Positions 45,664-55,250 of a stretch of 64,000 nt of DNA are shown here, in pieces; within the stretch, counting starts at the first letter, position 1, and the number at the start of each line of letters is the position of its first letter. Below the pieces are notes generated by a model. The model saw only the letters and a list, made by a program, of their open reading frames with translations. It ran no database searches and was not told the origin of the DNA. This DNA is from Mycobacterium neglectum (GTDB lineage: Bacteria > Actinomycetota > Actinomycetes > Mycobacteriales > Mycobacteriaceae), in the NCBI RefSeq assembly GCF_002591975.1, contig NZ_NVQE01000015.1:62001-126000 (forward strand). The letters are read 5' to 3'. Position numbers and translations under genes: made by a program.

Positions 45664-46524
45664 GTGGCTGACCGCTATGGCTCCGACGTTCTCGCGACCA
45701 ATCCGCACCGCCAACGACCCCGCTCGACCGAGCTGCCGGTGGAGATCGGCATGGTCGTCGAAGACGCCGAAACAGGTTTCGTCGGCGCGGTGATGCGCGT
45801 CGAGTACGGCCGGATGGAACTCGAGGACCGCAAGGGCCGCCGGAAGCCGTTCCCGGTCGGCCCCGGCTATCTCATCGACGGCAGGCCGGTGATCCTCACG
45901 CCGCCGAAGCGGCCTGCCCCGAAAGCATCCCGTACCGCATCTGGCTCGGTGGCCGTGCGCGACGCCCGCGCAAAGGTTGCGCTCGCGAGCCGCATCTACG
46001 TCGAGGGCCGCCACGACGCCGAACTCGTCGAACAGGTGTGGGGTGACGACCTGCGCATCGAGGGCGTCGTCGTCGAATACCTCGGTGGCGTCGATGATCT
46101 CGCGGCGATCGTCGAGGAGTTTCGGCCAGCGCCCGGCCGACGGTTGGGGGTGCTTGTCGACCACCTCGTCACCGGCTCGAAGGAAGCCCGGATCGCAGAT
46201 GCGGTTCGCCGCGGGCCAGGTGGTGCGCACACGCTCGTGGTCGGCCATCCGTTCATCGATATCTGGCAGGCGGTCAAACCGGGCCGGATCGGTGTCCAGG
46301 CGTGGCCGGTCATCCCCAAGGGCACCGACTGGAAAAAGGGCGTGTGCAGCAAGTTGGGCTGGCCACACGCCCAGCAGGCCGACATCGCGAGGGCGTGGCA
46401 GCGCATCAGGGGCCGCGTGCGGGACTGGAACGACCTCGAGCCCGCGCTCATCGGTCGCGTCGAGGAATTGATCGACTTCGTGACCCAACCTCCGTTGGAT
46501 GACGGTTCCACCGTCGCGTCATAG
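45664..46524 (+). CDS. DUF3097 protein with Toprim-like core
   Basis: Conserved actinobacterial protein of 286 residues, function unknown. An N-terminal beta-barrel-like part (GMVVEDAETGFVGAVMRVEYGRMELED) precedes a segment with Toprim features: RIYVEGRHDAELVEQVWG supplies the acidic EG-D motif, and LGVLVDHLVTGSKE stands where Toprim enzymes have their DxD strand. Here only one Asp is kept. Toprim domains cut or join nucleic acids or bind them in RNase M5/RecR proteins. The assignment is my inference. The gene is followed 20 bases later by rarA, so a DNA or RNA maintenance role would fit. Confidence 0.78.
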   Translation: MADRYGSDVLATNPHRQRPRSTELPVEIGMVVEDAETGFVGAVMRVEYGRMELEDRKGRRKPFPVGPGYLIDGRPVILTPPKRPAPKASRTASGSVAVRDARAKVALASRIYVEGRHDAELVEQVWGDDLRIEGVVVEYLGGVDDLAAIVEEFRPAPGRRLGVLVDHLVTGSKEARIADAVRRGPGGAHTLVVGHPFIDIWQAVKPGRIGVQAWPVIPKGTDWKKGVCSKLGWPHAQQADIARAWQRIRGRVRDWNDLEPALIGRVEELIDFVTQPPLDDGSTVAS

Positions 46525-46544
46525 CCGCGTGGTAAGCAGAGAGC

Positions 46545-47873
46545 GTGGCCGACGGTCTGTTTGACGTCCCCGGCGAAGAGCGCTCGTCGGGGGTTGCTCA
46601 CGTCGGCGCGTCGACGCCGTTGGCGGTGCGGATGCGGCCCGCCTCCCTCGACGAGGTCGTCGGCCAGGACCACCTGCTGCAGCCGGGCTCGCCCATGCGC
46701 CGGATGGTCGAGGGTTCCGGAGCAGCGTCGGTCATCCTCTACGGTCCGCCGGGTACCGGTAAGACGACGCTCGCGTCGCTGATCTCGCAGGCGACGGGCC
46801 GCCGGTTCGAGGCGCTTTCGGCGCTATCAGCAGGCGTCAAGGAGGTCCGTGCCGTCATAGACGTGGCTCGACGGGCCGCCGCGCACGGCGAGCAGACGGT
46901 GTTGTTCATCGACGAGGTGCACCGGTTCTCCAAGACACAGCAGGACGCGCTGCTGTCCGCCGTCGAGAACCGCGTCGTGCTGCTGGTCGCGGCCACCACC
47001 GAGAACCCATCGTTCTCCGTTGTCGCACCGCTGCTGTCGCGCTCGCTGATCCTGCAGCTGCAGCCGCTCGACGTCGATGCCGTGCGCAACGTGGTGCGCC
47101 GGGCGATCGATGATGCGCGTGGCCTCGGCGGCAAGGTCAAAGTCACCGACGACGCCGTTGAACTCCTCGTCCAGCTGTCGGCGGGTGACGCCCGCCGCGC
47201 GCTGACGGCCTTGGAGGTCGCCGCCGAGTCGGGGGAGGACGTGACGGTCGAGGTCATCGAGCAGTCGCTGGACAAGGCCGCTGTCCGCTACGACCGCGAC
47301 GGCGATCAGCATTATGACGTTGTCAGTGCGTTCATCAAGTCGGTCCGCGGCTCCGACGTCGACGCCGCCCTGCATTACCTGTCGCGAATGCTGGTCGCGG
47401 GGGAGGATCCGCGCTTCGTCGCCAGACGCCTGATGATCCTGGCCAGTGAGGACATCGGCATGGCCGATCCGACGGCACTGCCGACCGCGGTCGCCGCAGC
47501 GCAGACGGTGCAGCTGATCGGGATGCCAGAGGCCCAACTGACGCTGGCCCATGCCACCGTTCACCTGGCAACCGCGCCGAAGTCCAACGCGGTCACCACG
47601 GCGCTGGGCAAAGCGATGGGTGACATCCGTGCGGGCAAAGCCGGTCAGGTGCCCACGCATCTGCGCGACGGTCACTACTCCGGCGCCGAGAAGTTGGGCA
47701 ACGCCATCGGTTACAAGTATGCCCACGACGACCCCGATGGTGTTGTGCCCCAGCAGTATCCACCCGACGAGCTGGTCGGCGTCGACTATTACCAGCCGAC
47801 CACCCACGGTGCCGAACGTGAAATCGCGACGCGCCTGGACAAGCTGCGCGCGATCATCCGCAAGAAGCGCTAG
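46545..47873 (+). CDS. rarA: Replication-associated recombination ATPase RarA
   Basis: AAA+ ATPase of 442 residues of the RarA/MgsA/WRNIP1 family, which acts at stalled replication forks. It has [20 protein letters not shown], Walker [11 protein letters not shown], Walker [10 protein letters not shown], sensor 1 ATTENPSF, arginine finger region LLSRSLIL and the C-terminal clamp-loader-like tetramerisation domain ([17 protein letters not shown]). Normal length. GTG 46545 start. Probably co-transcribed with the DUF3097 gene. Confidence 0.95.
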   Translation: MADGLFDVPGEERSSGVAHVGASTPLAVRMRPASLDEVVGQDHLLQPGSPMRRMVEGSGAASVILYGPPGTGKTTLASLISQATGRRFEALSALSAGVKEVRAVIDVARRAAAHGEQTVLFIDEVHRFSKTQQDALLSAVENRVVLLVAATTENPSFSVVAPLLSRSLILQLQPLDVDAVRNVVRRAIDDARGLGGKVKVTDDAVELLVQLSAGDARRALTALEVAAESGEDVTVEVIEQSLDKAAVRYDRDGDQHYDVVSAFIKSVRGSDVDAALHYLSRMLVAGEDPRFVARRLMILASEDIGMADPTALPTAVAAAQTVQLIGMPEAQLTLAHATVHLATAPKSNAVTTALGKAMGDIRAGKAGQVPTHLRDGHYSGAEKLGNAIGYKYAHDDPDGVVPQQYPPDELVGVDYYQPTTHGAEREIATRLDKLRAIIRKKR

Positions 47874-48002
47874 TTGGCGAATTCACGCCGACATCTCAGT
47901 TCGACGGTGACTGTGCTCCTCTGGCAAGCAGCTACTGTGATAGTCGCGTGAATCAAGATGCGGGCGTGCTGAGCAGCACGACGGAATCTGGCCGGGGGAG
48001 AT

Positions 48003-48533
48003 GTGGGTGTTGCCGAGAAGCTACCAACTGGAATGGTGACGTTTCTGATAGCGGGCGTCGAGGGGCCCGCACCGCTGTGGGAGGCCGAGCCCGAGGAAAT
48101 GTTCCCCGCGCTGCCATGGCTGCGTGCGACAGTGGCCCACTTTGTGGCACTGAACGACGGTGTCGTGCAGGCAGGGCCGGGGTCGTCTGACAGTTTCGTC
48201 GTCGCATTCAGATGCGCGTCCGACGCGGTGGCTTGCGCACTGTACCTGCAATTGGAATCGTTGGATCCGTTCGCATTGCGGATCGGCCTGCACAGTGCCG
48301 ATACAGGTTCGGCCGACGGCGGCGAACCTGTCGCCATGAAGGGAGCCGCGTGGCTGCGCGACATGGCCTGCGGCGGTCAGACGGTGCTGTCGCCCGCGAC
48401 CGCGTCGTTGGCTGCCGACCGCCTCCCGCCCGGTGCGTCGTTCAAGGAGCTTGGTGACCACCGCGACGGTCAGTGCTGGCCTGTCGAGCTGTGCCATTCC
48501 GGCCTGCGCAAATACAAGCAATTGCCGCTCTAA
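48003..48533 (+). CDS. Orphan, degenerate class III cyclase-homology domain protein
   Basis: Cytoplasmic protein of 176 residues equal to the cyclase-homology domain that usually begins mycobacterial LuxR-type regulators (pattern TFLxADVEGSTxLWE). Here the first metal-binding Asp is replaced (IAGVEGPAPLWE, Gly18) and the G-EGDS loop reads GPGSSDSFVVAF. Cyclic-nucleotide synthesis is therefore unlikely. The rest (ASDAVACALYLQ, RIGLHSADTG, GGQTVLSPAT) is well kept. GTG 48003 has GGGGGAG just upstream. No ATPase or LuxR part follows; a separate LuxR regulator without this domain lies at 50276. May be a remnant or a ligand-sensing partner. Confidence 0.72.
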   Translation: MGVAEKLPTGMVTFLIAGVEGPAPLWEAEPEEMFPALPWLRATVAHFVALNDGVVQAGPGSSDSFVVAFRCASDAVACALYLQLESLDPFALRIGLHSADTGSADGGEPVAMKGAAWLRDMACGGQTVLSPATASLAADRLPPGASFKELGDHRDGQCWPVELCHSGLRKYKQLPL

Positions 48534-48623
48534 CGCGTATTCCATGATGGTCGAGGTGCGGTAGTTGATCAGCACCTAGCGCGCACTTCTGCCACCACCG
48601 TCGGATAGCGGCGAGCACTGGTC

Positions 48624-48652
48624 TTGACAGCCGTGTCGCATCGCCCTACATT
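48624..48652 (+). promoter_or_regulatory. Consensus-like promoter of the arsR-SRPBCC operon
   Basis: TTGACA at 48624-48629, 17-base spacer and TACATT at 48647-48652. One of the best sigma-A-type promoters in the window. Confidence 0.7.
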
Positions 48653-48695
48653 GATAATCAACCAATGCGTTGATCAAATATAAGGTTGATAATGG
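48651..48695. promoter_or_regulatory. ArsR operator cluster
   Basis: TTGATAATCAA (48651-48661, perfect palindrome overlapping the -10 end), TTGATCAA (48670-48677, perfect palindrome) and a half-site TTGATAAT (48686-48693) at the start codon. Repeated TTGAT half-sites over the promoter fit autorepression by the ArsR protein encoded next. Confidence 0.65.
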
Positions 48696-49054
48696 AGCGT
48701 GATGGAGATGCGGATGTGCGACTCGACCGTGCCTTCCTGGCGCTGGCGGACCCGATTCGGCGCGCCATCGTGGCGCGGCTGTCCAGGGGGCCGGCCACGG
48801 TCAACGAGCTGGCCGCACCGTTCGACATCACCAAACAGGCGGTGTCCAAGCACATTCAGGTGCTCGAGCAGGCGGGTCTCGTCACCCGGACCCGCGATGC
48901 ACAGCGGCGGCCGGTCCATCTCGACGCCGCCGCGCTGGAGCGGCTGACCGCATGGATCGACCGATATCGGCTCGATGCCGAACGCAGTTACCGCCGGCTG
49001 GACTCCCTGCTGGCTGGCATGACCGACACACCGGAGAAAGGAAAGAAGAAATGA
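48692..49054 (+). CDS. ArsR-family transcriptional regulator
   Basis: Winged-helix repressor of 120 residues: RAFLALADPIRRAIVARLSRGP, the recognition helix region DITKQAVSKHIQVLEQAGLV and the wing RDAQRRPVHLD. No cysteine metal site is seen, so it belongs to the non-metal subgroup that is paired with SRPBCC genes. ATG 48692 has AAGG seven bases upstream. It overlaps the SRPBCC gene by four bases. Control of its own promoter through the TTGAT sites is inferred. Confidence 0.9.
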   Translation: MERDGDADVRLDRAFLALADPIRRAIVARLSRGPATVNELAAPFDITKQAVSKHIQVLEQAGLVTRTRDAQRRPVHLDAAALERLTAWIDRYRLDAERSYRRLDSLLAGMTDTPEKGKKK

Positions 49055-49524
49055 CGAACGCACTGGACCTCAACGCTCCCGTCGACACCCTGGCCATGGA
49101 GTTCACCCGGGAGTTCGACGCACCCGTCGAGGCGCTGTTCCGCGCCCATGCCGAGCCCGAGTTGATGAAGCAGTGGCTCGGTCCGCACGGTCTCGAGATG
49201 GAGATCAGCGAGTGGAACTTCAAAAGCCATGGCGGGTACCGCTACACCCACTCCAACGACGAAGGGACGTTCGGTTTCAACGGCACGTTTCACACCGTGC
49301 GCGACAACGAGTTCATCCTGCAGACCTTCGAATTCGAGGGCGCGCCCGACATGGTGAACATCGAGTACATGTGGTTCGAGGACCTCGGCAATGGCCGCTC
49401 CCGGCTGCGGGGCCGGTCGATCTGCCCCAACACCGACGCACGCGACGCACTGCTGTCCTCGGGTATGGAGGGCGGAATGACCGAGGGCTACCAGAAGCTC
49501 GACGTGCTGCTCAAGAACCTGTAA
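49051..49524 (+). CDS. SRPBCC/AHSA1-like protein
   Basis: Hydrophobic-ligand-binding fold of 157 residues: FTREFDAPVEALFRAHAEPELMKQWLGP, then GGYRYTH and the C-terminal helix GMTEGYQKLDVLL. The partner of ArsR in a two-gene unit (ATGA overlap), an arrangement very common in actinobacteria. Probably binds or modifies a small lipophilic molecule sensed by the regulator. Followed by a hairpin terminator. Confidence 0.88.
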   Translation: MTNALDLNAPVDTLAMEFTREFDAPVEALFRAHAEPELMKQWLGPHGLEMEISEWNFKSHGGYRYTHSNDEGTFGFNGTFHTVRDNEFILQTFEFEGAPDMVNIEYMWFEDLGNGRSRLRGRSICPNTDARDALLSSGMEGGMTEGYQKLDVLLKNL

Positions 49525-49542
49525 ATCAGCTACGTGCCCGTG

Positions 49543-49569
49543 CCCCCGGGCCATTTTCCGGGGGGTTTT
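49543..49569 (+). terminator. Rho-independent terminator
   Basis: CCCCCGG and CCGGGGG arms with an 8-base loop, followed by TTTT. Located 19 bases after the SRPBCC stop. Confidence 0.75.
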
Positions 49570-49609
49570 ACGGGTGCGACGGGGGTGGCGGGCCGCGGAC
49601 CATTGAGTC

Positions 49610-50248
49610 ATGTCAGAAGAGATCGCCGGGATAGTCATTCCCGACACCGAACTGGTCCGCGAAGCCACCGAGTTGGTCAGGGACGTCGCAGACGATCTGT
49701 TGTTCAACCATTCCCGACGGGTCTACCTGTGGGGGAGCCTGCAGGGCAGCCGCCGCGGCCTCGTGCCGGATCCTGAACTCTTCTATGTCGGGGCGATGTT
49801 TCACGACCTCGGGCTGACGGAGAAGTACTGCAGCACCGACCAGCGTTTCGAACTCGACGGCGCCGACGCGGCCCAGGCCTTTCTGCGCGCCCACGGAATC
49901 TCCGAACACGACGCCAGAAACGTCTGGCTGGGAATCGCCCTGCACACCACGCCCGGCATTCCCGACCGGCTCGGGCCGGAGATCGCCTTGGTCACTGCGG
50001 GTGTTGAGACAGATGTCCTCGGCCTCAATCTGGATGCGCTTTCGTCCGCCGAGATTCAGGAGGTGATCGCCGCCCATCCTCGTGTCGATTTCAAGGCAGG
50101 CATCTTGCAGGCCTTCCACGACGGCATGAAAAATCGGCCCGACACCACCTTCGGAACCATGAACGATGACGTGCTGGCACACTTCGACCCGACGTTCAAA
50201 CGGACCGACTTCGTCAGCCTGATCGATGCGAACGCATTGCCAGGTTGA
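49610..50248 (+). CDS. HD-domain hydrolase (cyanamide hydratase-like)
   Basis: Cytoplasmic metal-dependent hydrolase fold of 212 residues. Expected ligands are His34 (FNHSRRVYLWG), His65-Asp66 (FHDLGLT), then GADAAQAFL and the later IALHTTPG. The start of the domain (ELVRDVADDLLFNHSRRVY) and the overall length resemble fungal-type cyanamide hydratases and related bacterial HD proteins. Substrate unknown. It is followed 28 bases later by the large LuxR regulator. Confidence 0.82.
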   Translation: MSEEIAGIVIPDTELVREATELVRDVADDLLFNHSRRVYLWGSLQGSRRGLVPDPELFYVGAMFHDLGLTEKYCSTDQRFELDGADAAQAFLRAHGISEHDARNVWLGIALHTTPGIPDRLGPEIALVTAGVETDVLGLNLDALSSAEIQEVIAAHPRVDFKAGILQAFHDGMKNRPDTTFGTMNDDVLAHFDPTFKRTDFVSLIDANALPG

Positions 50249-50275
50249 TCTGGATAAGCCCAAAATTGCGTTGGT

Positions 50276-53029
50276 ATGAATGACAACGGCCCACGCCGCC
50301 TGCTGGGGCGGCAGCGTGAACAGCAGGCCCTCGCTGACCTGCTGACGCGAGCGCGAGAAGGCCGAAGCGGCGTGGTCGTGCTGCGCGGCGAGGCGGGGAT
50401 TGGCAAGACGTCGCTGCTCGAATACGCATTGGCCCGGGCGTCGGGTTTCCGCACGATTCGCATTGCCGGATTCGAATCGGAGATGGAGGTCTCGTACGCG
50501 GGGTTGCAACAGCTGTGCGCGCCATTCCTCGGGCGCCTTGATCGGCTGCCTGCACCCCAGCAGCGGGCCCTTCGCGTGGCGCTGGGACTCGAAGACGGGG
50601 ACCACCCCGATCGATTGATGGTCGGTCTCGGTGTGCTGACCTTGCTCTCGGCGGCTTCCGGCGAGCGGCCGACGGTCTGCGTCATCGACGACGCGCAGTG
50701 GGTTGACGCGGCGTCCCTGCAGGCGTTGGCCTTCGTGGCGCGAAGGGTTCTCGCCGATCCCATCGTGATGCTCTTCGCGGCCTGCAGACGCCGAGACGAC
50801 CGCCTCATCTCCGATCTGCCCGAACTCGAGGTGGCCGGGCTCGGTGACCATGACGCCCGCACGCTGCTGATGAAGACGGTCCCCGGTCAGCTCGACGAGC
50901 AGGTGCGCGAGAACATCATCGCCGAGGCCGGTGGGAATCCACTGGCATTGACGGAGTTACACCGAGTTCTTTCGCCGGCTGAGCTCGCGGGTGGTTTCGG
51001 GTTGGCGCAAGCGCATCAGCTGACAAACCGCCTCGAACGCGCTTTCGGCCAACGTCTTACCGAGTTACCAACGGAGACGAAAACCCTGCTGCTGGTCGCC
51101 GCGGCAGATCCGACGGGGGATCGGAAATGGCTCGCCGCGACGGCCCGCCGACTCGGCATCTCCGAGGACGCGGTGGAAGCCGCCCGTGCGGAGGACTTCG
51201 TTTCGCTCGGTAACAGGGTTCGATTCCGGCACCCACTCATCCGCTCTGCGGTATACCGCGGTGCGCCGCTGTCCGAACGCCGACGCGTCCATCAGGCGCT
51301 TGCCGACGTCGTCGACGGGCCGGCGGCCGACGAGCACCGTGCGTGGCATCTCGCGCATGCGGCCAACGCACCCGACGAAAACCTGGCGGAGCAGCTCGAA
51401 CAGTCGGCACAGCAGGCCTGTGCGCGCAGCGGTGCGGCGGCCGCGGCGGCGTTTTTGGCATGCGCGGTCGAACTGACACCCGATCCGGTGCGCCGGGCTC
51501 GTCGCGCGCTGCTCGCCGCTGAGGCCAAGATGAACTCCGGTGCGCCGGAGGCTGCGTCGAAGATGCTGATGGACGTCCAATACCCAAGCGACGATCCGCT
51601 TCTCAGCGCCAAAATCGACCTGCTGCGCGCCAGGACAGCCTGTCCGTCCGGTCGCGGGGGCGACATGACTTCGCTGCTGCTGGACACCGCGAAGCGGCTG
51701 CACGACGTCGACACCGAACTGGCCAGGGACACCTATCTCGAGGCGCTGGTGGCTGCGATCCTCGCGGGTCGGCTGGCTCCGCCGGACGCCACCGCGTTGA
51801 CCGTGGCGAGTGCCGCACGCTGCGCCCCGCCCGCGGCCAATCCCCGGGTGGTGGACCTGATGTTGGACGGCCTGGTGGCAAGGATCCTCGACGGGTACGT
51901 CGCCGGGGCGCCGCTGTTGAAGCTGGCGTTGCAAGCGTTCATGTGTGGAGACGCGGCCAACGCGATTGAGCCACGGTGGTACGACATGGCCGGCCGAATC
52001 TGTCTTGACCTCTTCGATCACGACACCTTCGAGAAGGTCGCCGCACGTCAGCTCCAATTGTTCCGTGAGGCAGGAGTGTTGGCGCAATTGCCTGTCGGTC
52101 TCGGCGCATGCGCAGCGGTCGACGTGTTCGGTGGGCGCCTTGGCGATGCTGCGGCCCACCTCGCGGAGGCTGAAGCCACCGCCACCGCCATTGGAAGCCC
52201 ACGGTGGCGACGAATCGAGCCCCACTTGGCTGCGTATCGCGGTGAGGACAAGATCTGTCGGGAAATGGTGCACGAGACCATTGAGGGGGGCGCGGTCGAG
52301 CACGGACAGGGCTTCTCCATCGCCGCTGGGCTTTTCGCGCTGGCCGTTCTGCACAACGGGCTCGGACAGTATGCCGAGGCGCTGAGTGCATGTGAGCGCG
52401 GGCTTGAGCACGACGATCCCGCGATCACCGGATACGCGTTGGCAGAGACGGTTGAGGCCGCGGCGCGCTGCGGCAATGTGGCGGCTGCCACGGACGCGCT
52501 TGCAACGCTCGTGGAGCGTGCAGATGCCAGCGAGACGGACACCGCACTCGGGTTGGCGGCGCGCTCTCGAGCCCTGACGACCGACGGCCCCGTTGCCGAG
52601 AGCGAATACCGCAAGGCAATCGCGCATCTGGAAAAGAGCCCGGCCGCCGTTTACCTGGCCCGGTCGCACCTCGTCTACGGAGAGTGGCTGCGCCGACAGG
52701 GCCGCAGGGTCGACGCCCGGGCCCAATTGCGAAACGCGTTCGACATGTTCACCGAGATGGGTGCAGAGGCGTTCGCGCAGCGGGCGGGTCGCGAGCTCGA
52801 AGCCACGGGCGAGACTGTGCGCAAGCGAACCGGCGATCCCGCCACGGAGCTGACGACCCAGGAAAGCGCCATCACCAAACTCGCCAGGGATGGTCACACC
52901 AATTCCGAGATCGCCGCCCAGTTGTTCATCAGTGCCCGCACGGTGGAGTGGCATCTGAGCAAGATCTTCGCCAAGCTCGGCATCAGCTCCCGCAAGGAGT
53001 TGCGTACCGCCGAACTGCCGGCGCCGTGA
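50276..53029 (+). CDS. LuxR-family regulator with AAA/STAND-type ATPase (LAL/MalT-like)
   Basis: Large regulator of 917 residues. An N-terminal ATPase domain starts LLGRQREQQALADLL, with Walker A GEAGIGKTSLL (about 36-46) and Walker B VCVIDDAQWVDAASLQ (about 135). A long helical repeat region follows (about 350-830). The C-terminal LuxR helix-turn-helix (LTTQESAITKLARDGHTNSEIAAQL, ISARTVEWHLSKIFAKLGISSRKEL) ends it. Such proteins bind an inducer and ATP before activating transcription. No obvious Shine-Dalgarno is seen before ATG 50276. Target genes are not evident; the HD gene upstream and cupin/catalase genes downstream are candidates. Confidence 0.92.
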   Translation: MNDNGPRRLLGRQREQQALADLLTRAREGRSGVVVLRGEAGIGKTSLLEYALARASGFRTIRIAGFESEMEVSYAGLQQLCAPFLGRLDRLPAPQQRALRVALGLEDGDHPDRLMVGLGVLTLLSAASGERPTVCVIDDAQWVDAASLQALAFVARRVLADPIVMLFAACRRRDDRLISDLPELEVAGLGDHDARTLLMKTVPGQLDEQVRENIIAEAGGNPLALTELHRVLSPAELAGGFGLAQAHQLTNRLERAFGQRLTELPTETKTLLLVAAADPTGDRKWLAATARRLGISEDAVEAARAEDFVSLGNRVRFRHPLIRSAVYRGAPLSERRRVHQALADVVDGPAADEHRAWHLAHAANAPDENLAEQLEQSAQQACARSGAAAAAAFLACAVELTPDPVRRARRALLAAEAKMNSGAPEAASKMLMDVQYPSDDPLLSAKIDLLRARTACPSGRGGDMTSLLLDTAKRLHDVDTELARDTYLEALVAAILAGRLAPPDATALTVASAARCAPPAANPRVVDLMLDGLVARILDGYVAGAPLLKLALQAFMCGDAANAIEPRWYDMAGRICLDLFDHDTFEKVAARQLQLFREAGVLAQLPVGLGACAAVDVFGGRLGDAAAHLAEAEATATAIGSPRWRRIEPHLAAYRGEDKICREMVHETIEGGAVEHGQGFSIAAGLFALAVLHNGLGQYAEALSACERGLEHDDPAITGYALAETVEAAARCGNVAAATDALATLVERADASETDTALGLAARSRALTTDGPVAESEYRKAIAHLEKSPAAVYLARSHLVYGEWLRRQGRRVDARAQLRNAFDMFTEMGAEAFAQRAGRELEATGETVRKRTGDPATELTTQESAITKLARDGHTNSEIAAQLFISARTVEWHLSKIFAKLGISSRKELRTAELPAP

Positions 53030-53030
53030 C

Positions 53031-53558
53031 TCAATGCGTCGGCGGCGTAAGTCCGTACCGGGCGACGATGTCGTCCATCCAGTCCGGTGACCCATAGGTC
53101 AGGCCGTACTTCAGCGCGAGCTCGACGAACTCCGGTGCTTCGTGCAGATTCCTGCCCGTGCCGGACAAGAGTAATTCGCTCAGCTCGCGGAAGTAGTTTT
53201 CGAAACCCCCACCGGGAGTGATCACTTCGACGATGCGCCCCGGCTCATTGCCCGCATTCCACATCGCATGCATCTGGCCGCGAGGCTTGGTGATATAGCC
53301 TCCCGGGCCGAGCACGACCTCGTCGTTGTCTGAGCGGAAACCGATCTCGCCGGCAATCACGAGCGAATGCTCGTCTTCGTTGGTGTGGCGATGTGCCGCG
53401 GTGACGAGGCCGACCTCGAATTGATGCTCGACGATGGCGACGAGTCCGCCTGTCGTCTCGCTGCGCAATTTGAAGACGGCGCCGAAGCCGGCCATCGACA
53501 CGCTGTCGCCTTCACCTGGCTGAATCACCGTCAGCACTGCGTTGTTGACCAATGTCAT
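53031..53558 (-). CDS. Cupin-domain protein
   Basis: Small beta-barrel protein of 175 residues. Cupin motif 1 is AAHRHTNEDEHSLVIAGEIGF, with the His/His/Glu metal ligands, and motif 2 is KPRGQMHAMWNAG. A C-terminal helical extension (FENYFRELSELLLSG) is typical of quercetinase-like or small-molecule-binding cupins. ATG 53558 chosen; the frame upstream faces the catalase gene. It is divergent from catalase and ends one base beyond the convergent LuxR stop. Function unknown. Confidence 0.83.
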   Translation of the reverse strand: MTLVNNAVLTVIQPGEGDSVSMAGFGAVFKLRSETTGGLVAIVEHQFEVGLVTAAHRHTNEDEHSLVIAGEIGFRSDNDEVVLGPGGYITKPRGQMHAMWNAGNEPGRIVEVITPGGGFENYFRELSELLLSGTGRNLHEAPEFVELALKYGLTYGSPDWMDDIVARYGLTPPTH

Positions 53559-53689
53559 GACTCGACAGTGGCAGGGCAGAGGTTTTGGAGGCACCCGTGG
53601 TCACCACGGGTGTCCACGACCCGGGGATTTCCCTGGCGCAGTGGCGACGGACTCAGTGCTTGAGTCGAACGTGTGAAGGGAGCAGAACA

Positions 53690-55210
53690 ATGACTGTCAA
53701 TGAGAACGGTGACGGTAGCCGTGGTTCGACCGAAGGCCAGCTCACCACAATCGCCGGTGCACCCGTCGTCGACAACAACAACGTGGTGACTGCCGGACCC
53801 AGAGGCCCGATGCTGCTGCAGGATGTCTGGTTCCTGGAGAAGCTCGCGCATTTCGATCGCGAGGTGATCCCCGAACGGCGAATGCACGCCAAGGGTTCCG
53901 GCGCGTACGGCACCTTTACCGTCACCAACGACATCACGCGCTACACCCGGGCAAAACTGTTCGCCGAGGTCGGCACGAAGACCGAGATGTTCGTCAGGTT
54001 CTCCACTGTGGCGGGTGAACGTGGGGCCGCCGAAGCGACGCGCGACATCCGTGGTTTCGCGGTGAAATTCTATACCGAGGAAGGCAATTGGGACCTTGTC
54101 GGCAACAACACCCCGACCTTTTTCATACGAGACCCGTTGAAGTTCACCGACCTCAATCACGTTGTCAAGCGCGACTCCCGGACCAACCTCAACAGCCCGC
54201 GCAACAACTGGGACTGGTGGAGCCTGCTGCCTGAGTCGCTGCACCAGGTCACCATCACGATGGGCGACCGTGGCATTCCGAAGTCATTCCGGAACATGCA
54301 CGGATTCGGCTCGCACACCTACAGTTTCATCAACGGTTACGGCGTTCGACACTGGGTGAAATTCCACCATGTCTGTCAGCAGGACATCGAGTTCCTGACC
54401 GACGCCGAGGCCGAAGCGGTGATCGGCAAGGACCGCGAGAGCAATCAGCGCGATCTCTATGAAGCCATCGAGCGCGGAGAATTCCCAAGGTGGAAACTGT
54501 GCGTTCAGATCATGCCCGAGGCCGACGCGACGACGGTGCCGTATCACCCGTTCGACCTCACCAAGGTCTGGCCGCATGCGGACTACCCTTTGATCGAGGT
54601 CGGCGAGTGGGAGTTGAATCGCAATCCGGACAACTACTTCGCCGAGGTGGAGCAGGCCGCGTTTTCGCCGGCGAGGATCGTGCCGGGGATCGGCTTCTCA
54701 CCCGACAAGATGCTGCAGGGCCGATTGTTCTCCTACAACGACGCCCAGAACTACCGGCTCGGCATCAATCATCACCAGATCCCGGTCAACGCCGCCCGCT
54801 GTCCGGTACACGCCTATCACCGCGACGGGGCGATGCGCGTGGACGGCAACTACGGCAGCACCTTGAACTACGAGCCGAATAGTTACGGCGAATGGCAGGA
54901 GCAGCCGGCCTTTCAGGCGCCGCCGGAGGCGCTTGGCGACGGTGCCCGGGTATTCGCGGACAACTGGAATTTCCGCGCGGACGACGACGACTACTACACG
55001 CAACCGGGAAACCTGTTCCGGCTCATGACAGCCGACGCCCAGCGGCGGCTGTTCGAGAACACCGCCAGGGCAATGCGCGGGGTGCCCGCCGAGATACAGC
55101 AGCGCTGGGTCGGCCACTGCGCCAAGGCCGATCCGGCCTATGGAGCGGGCGTTCAGTGGGCGATCGAGCAACTCGGGAGTGCTGCGACCGAAACTGCAGG
55201 CATGGCATGA
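53690..55210 (+). CDS. Monofunctional haem catalase (small-subunit type)
   Basis: Breaks down hydrogen peroxide in the cytoplasm; 506 residues, normal for small-subunit clade catalases. It has the active-site His segment ([14 protein letters not shown]), the distal Asn region ([14 protein letters not shown]) and the proximal haem Tyr ([13 protein letters not shown]). GAAGGGAG precedes ATG 53690. The next frame, an aldehyde dehydrogenase fragment, carries a nearly identical ribosome-site block. The gene differs from the KatG type usually discussed in mycobacteria. Confidence 0.96.
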   Translation: MTVNENGDGSRGSTEGQLTTIAGAPVVDNNNVVTAGPRGPMLLQDVWFLEKLAHFDREVIPERRMHAKGSGAYGTFTVTNDITRYTRAKLFAEVGTKTEMFVRFSTVAGERGAAEATRDIRGFAVKFYTEEGNWDLVGNNTPTFFIRDPLKFTDLNHVVKRDSRTNLNSPRNNWDWWSLLPESLHQVTITMGDRGIPKSFRNMHGFGSHTYSFINGYGVRHWVKFHHVCQQDIEFLTDAEAEAVIGKDRESNQRDLYEAIERGEFPRWKLCVQIMPEADATTVPYHPFDLTKVWPHADYPLIEVGEWELNRNPDNYFAEVEQAAFSPARIVPGIGFSPDKMLQGRLFSYNDAQNYRLGINHHQIPVNAARCPVHAYHRDGAMRVDGNYGSTLNYEPNSYGEWQEQPAFQAPPEALGDGARVFADNWNFRADDDDYYTQPGNLFRLMTADAQRRLFENTARAMRGVPAEIQQRWVGHCAKADPAYGAGVQWAIEQLGSAATETAGMA

Positions 55211-55250
55211 CGGACCTATTCAGTTGCGAAATCGAGCAAGGAGCAGAACA

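Noticed and set aside
46545..46575. Sliding-clamp peptide at the RarA N-terminus (DGLFDVP)
   Set aside because: It lacks the leading Gln of QxxLF motifs, and the head is variable in the family as far as I recall.
48001..48003. ATG 48001 as start of the cyclase-like protein
   Set aside because: It is out of frame with the conserved domain; GTG 48003 is in frame.
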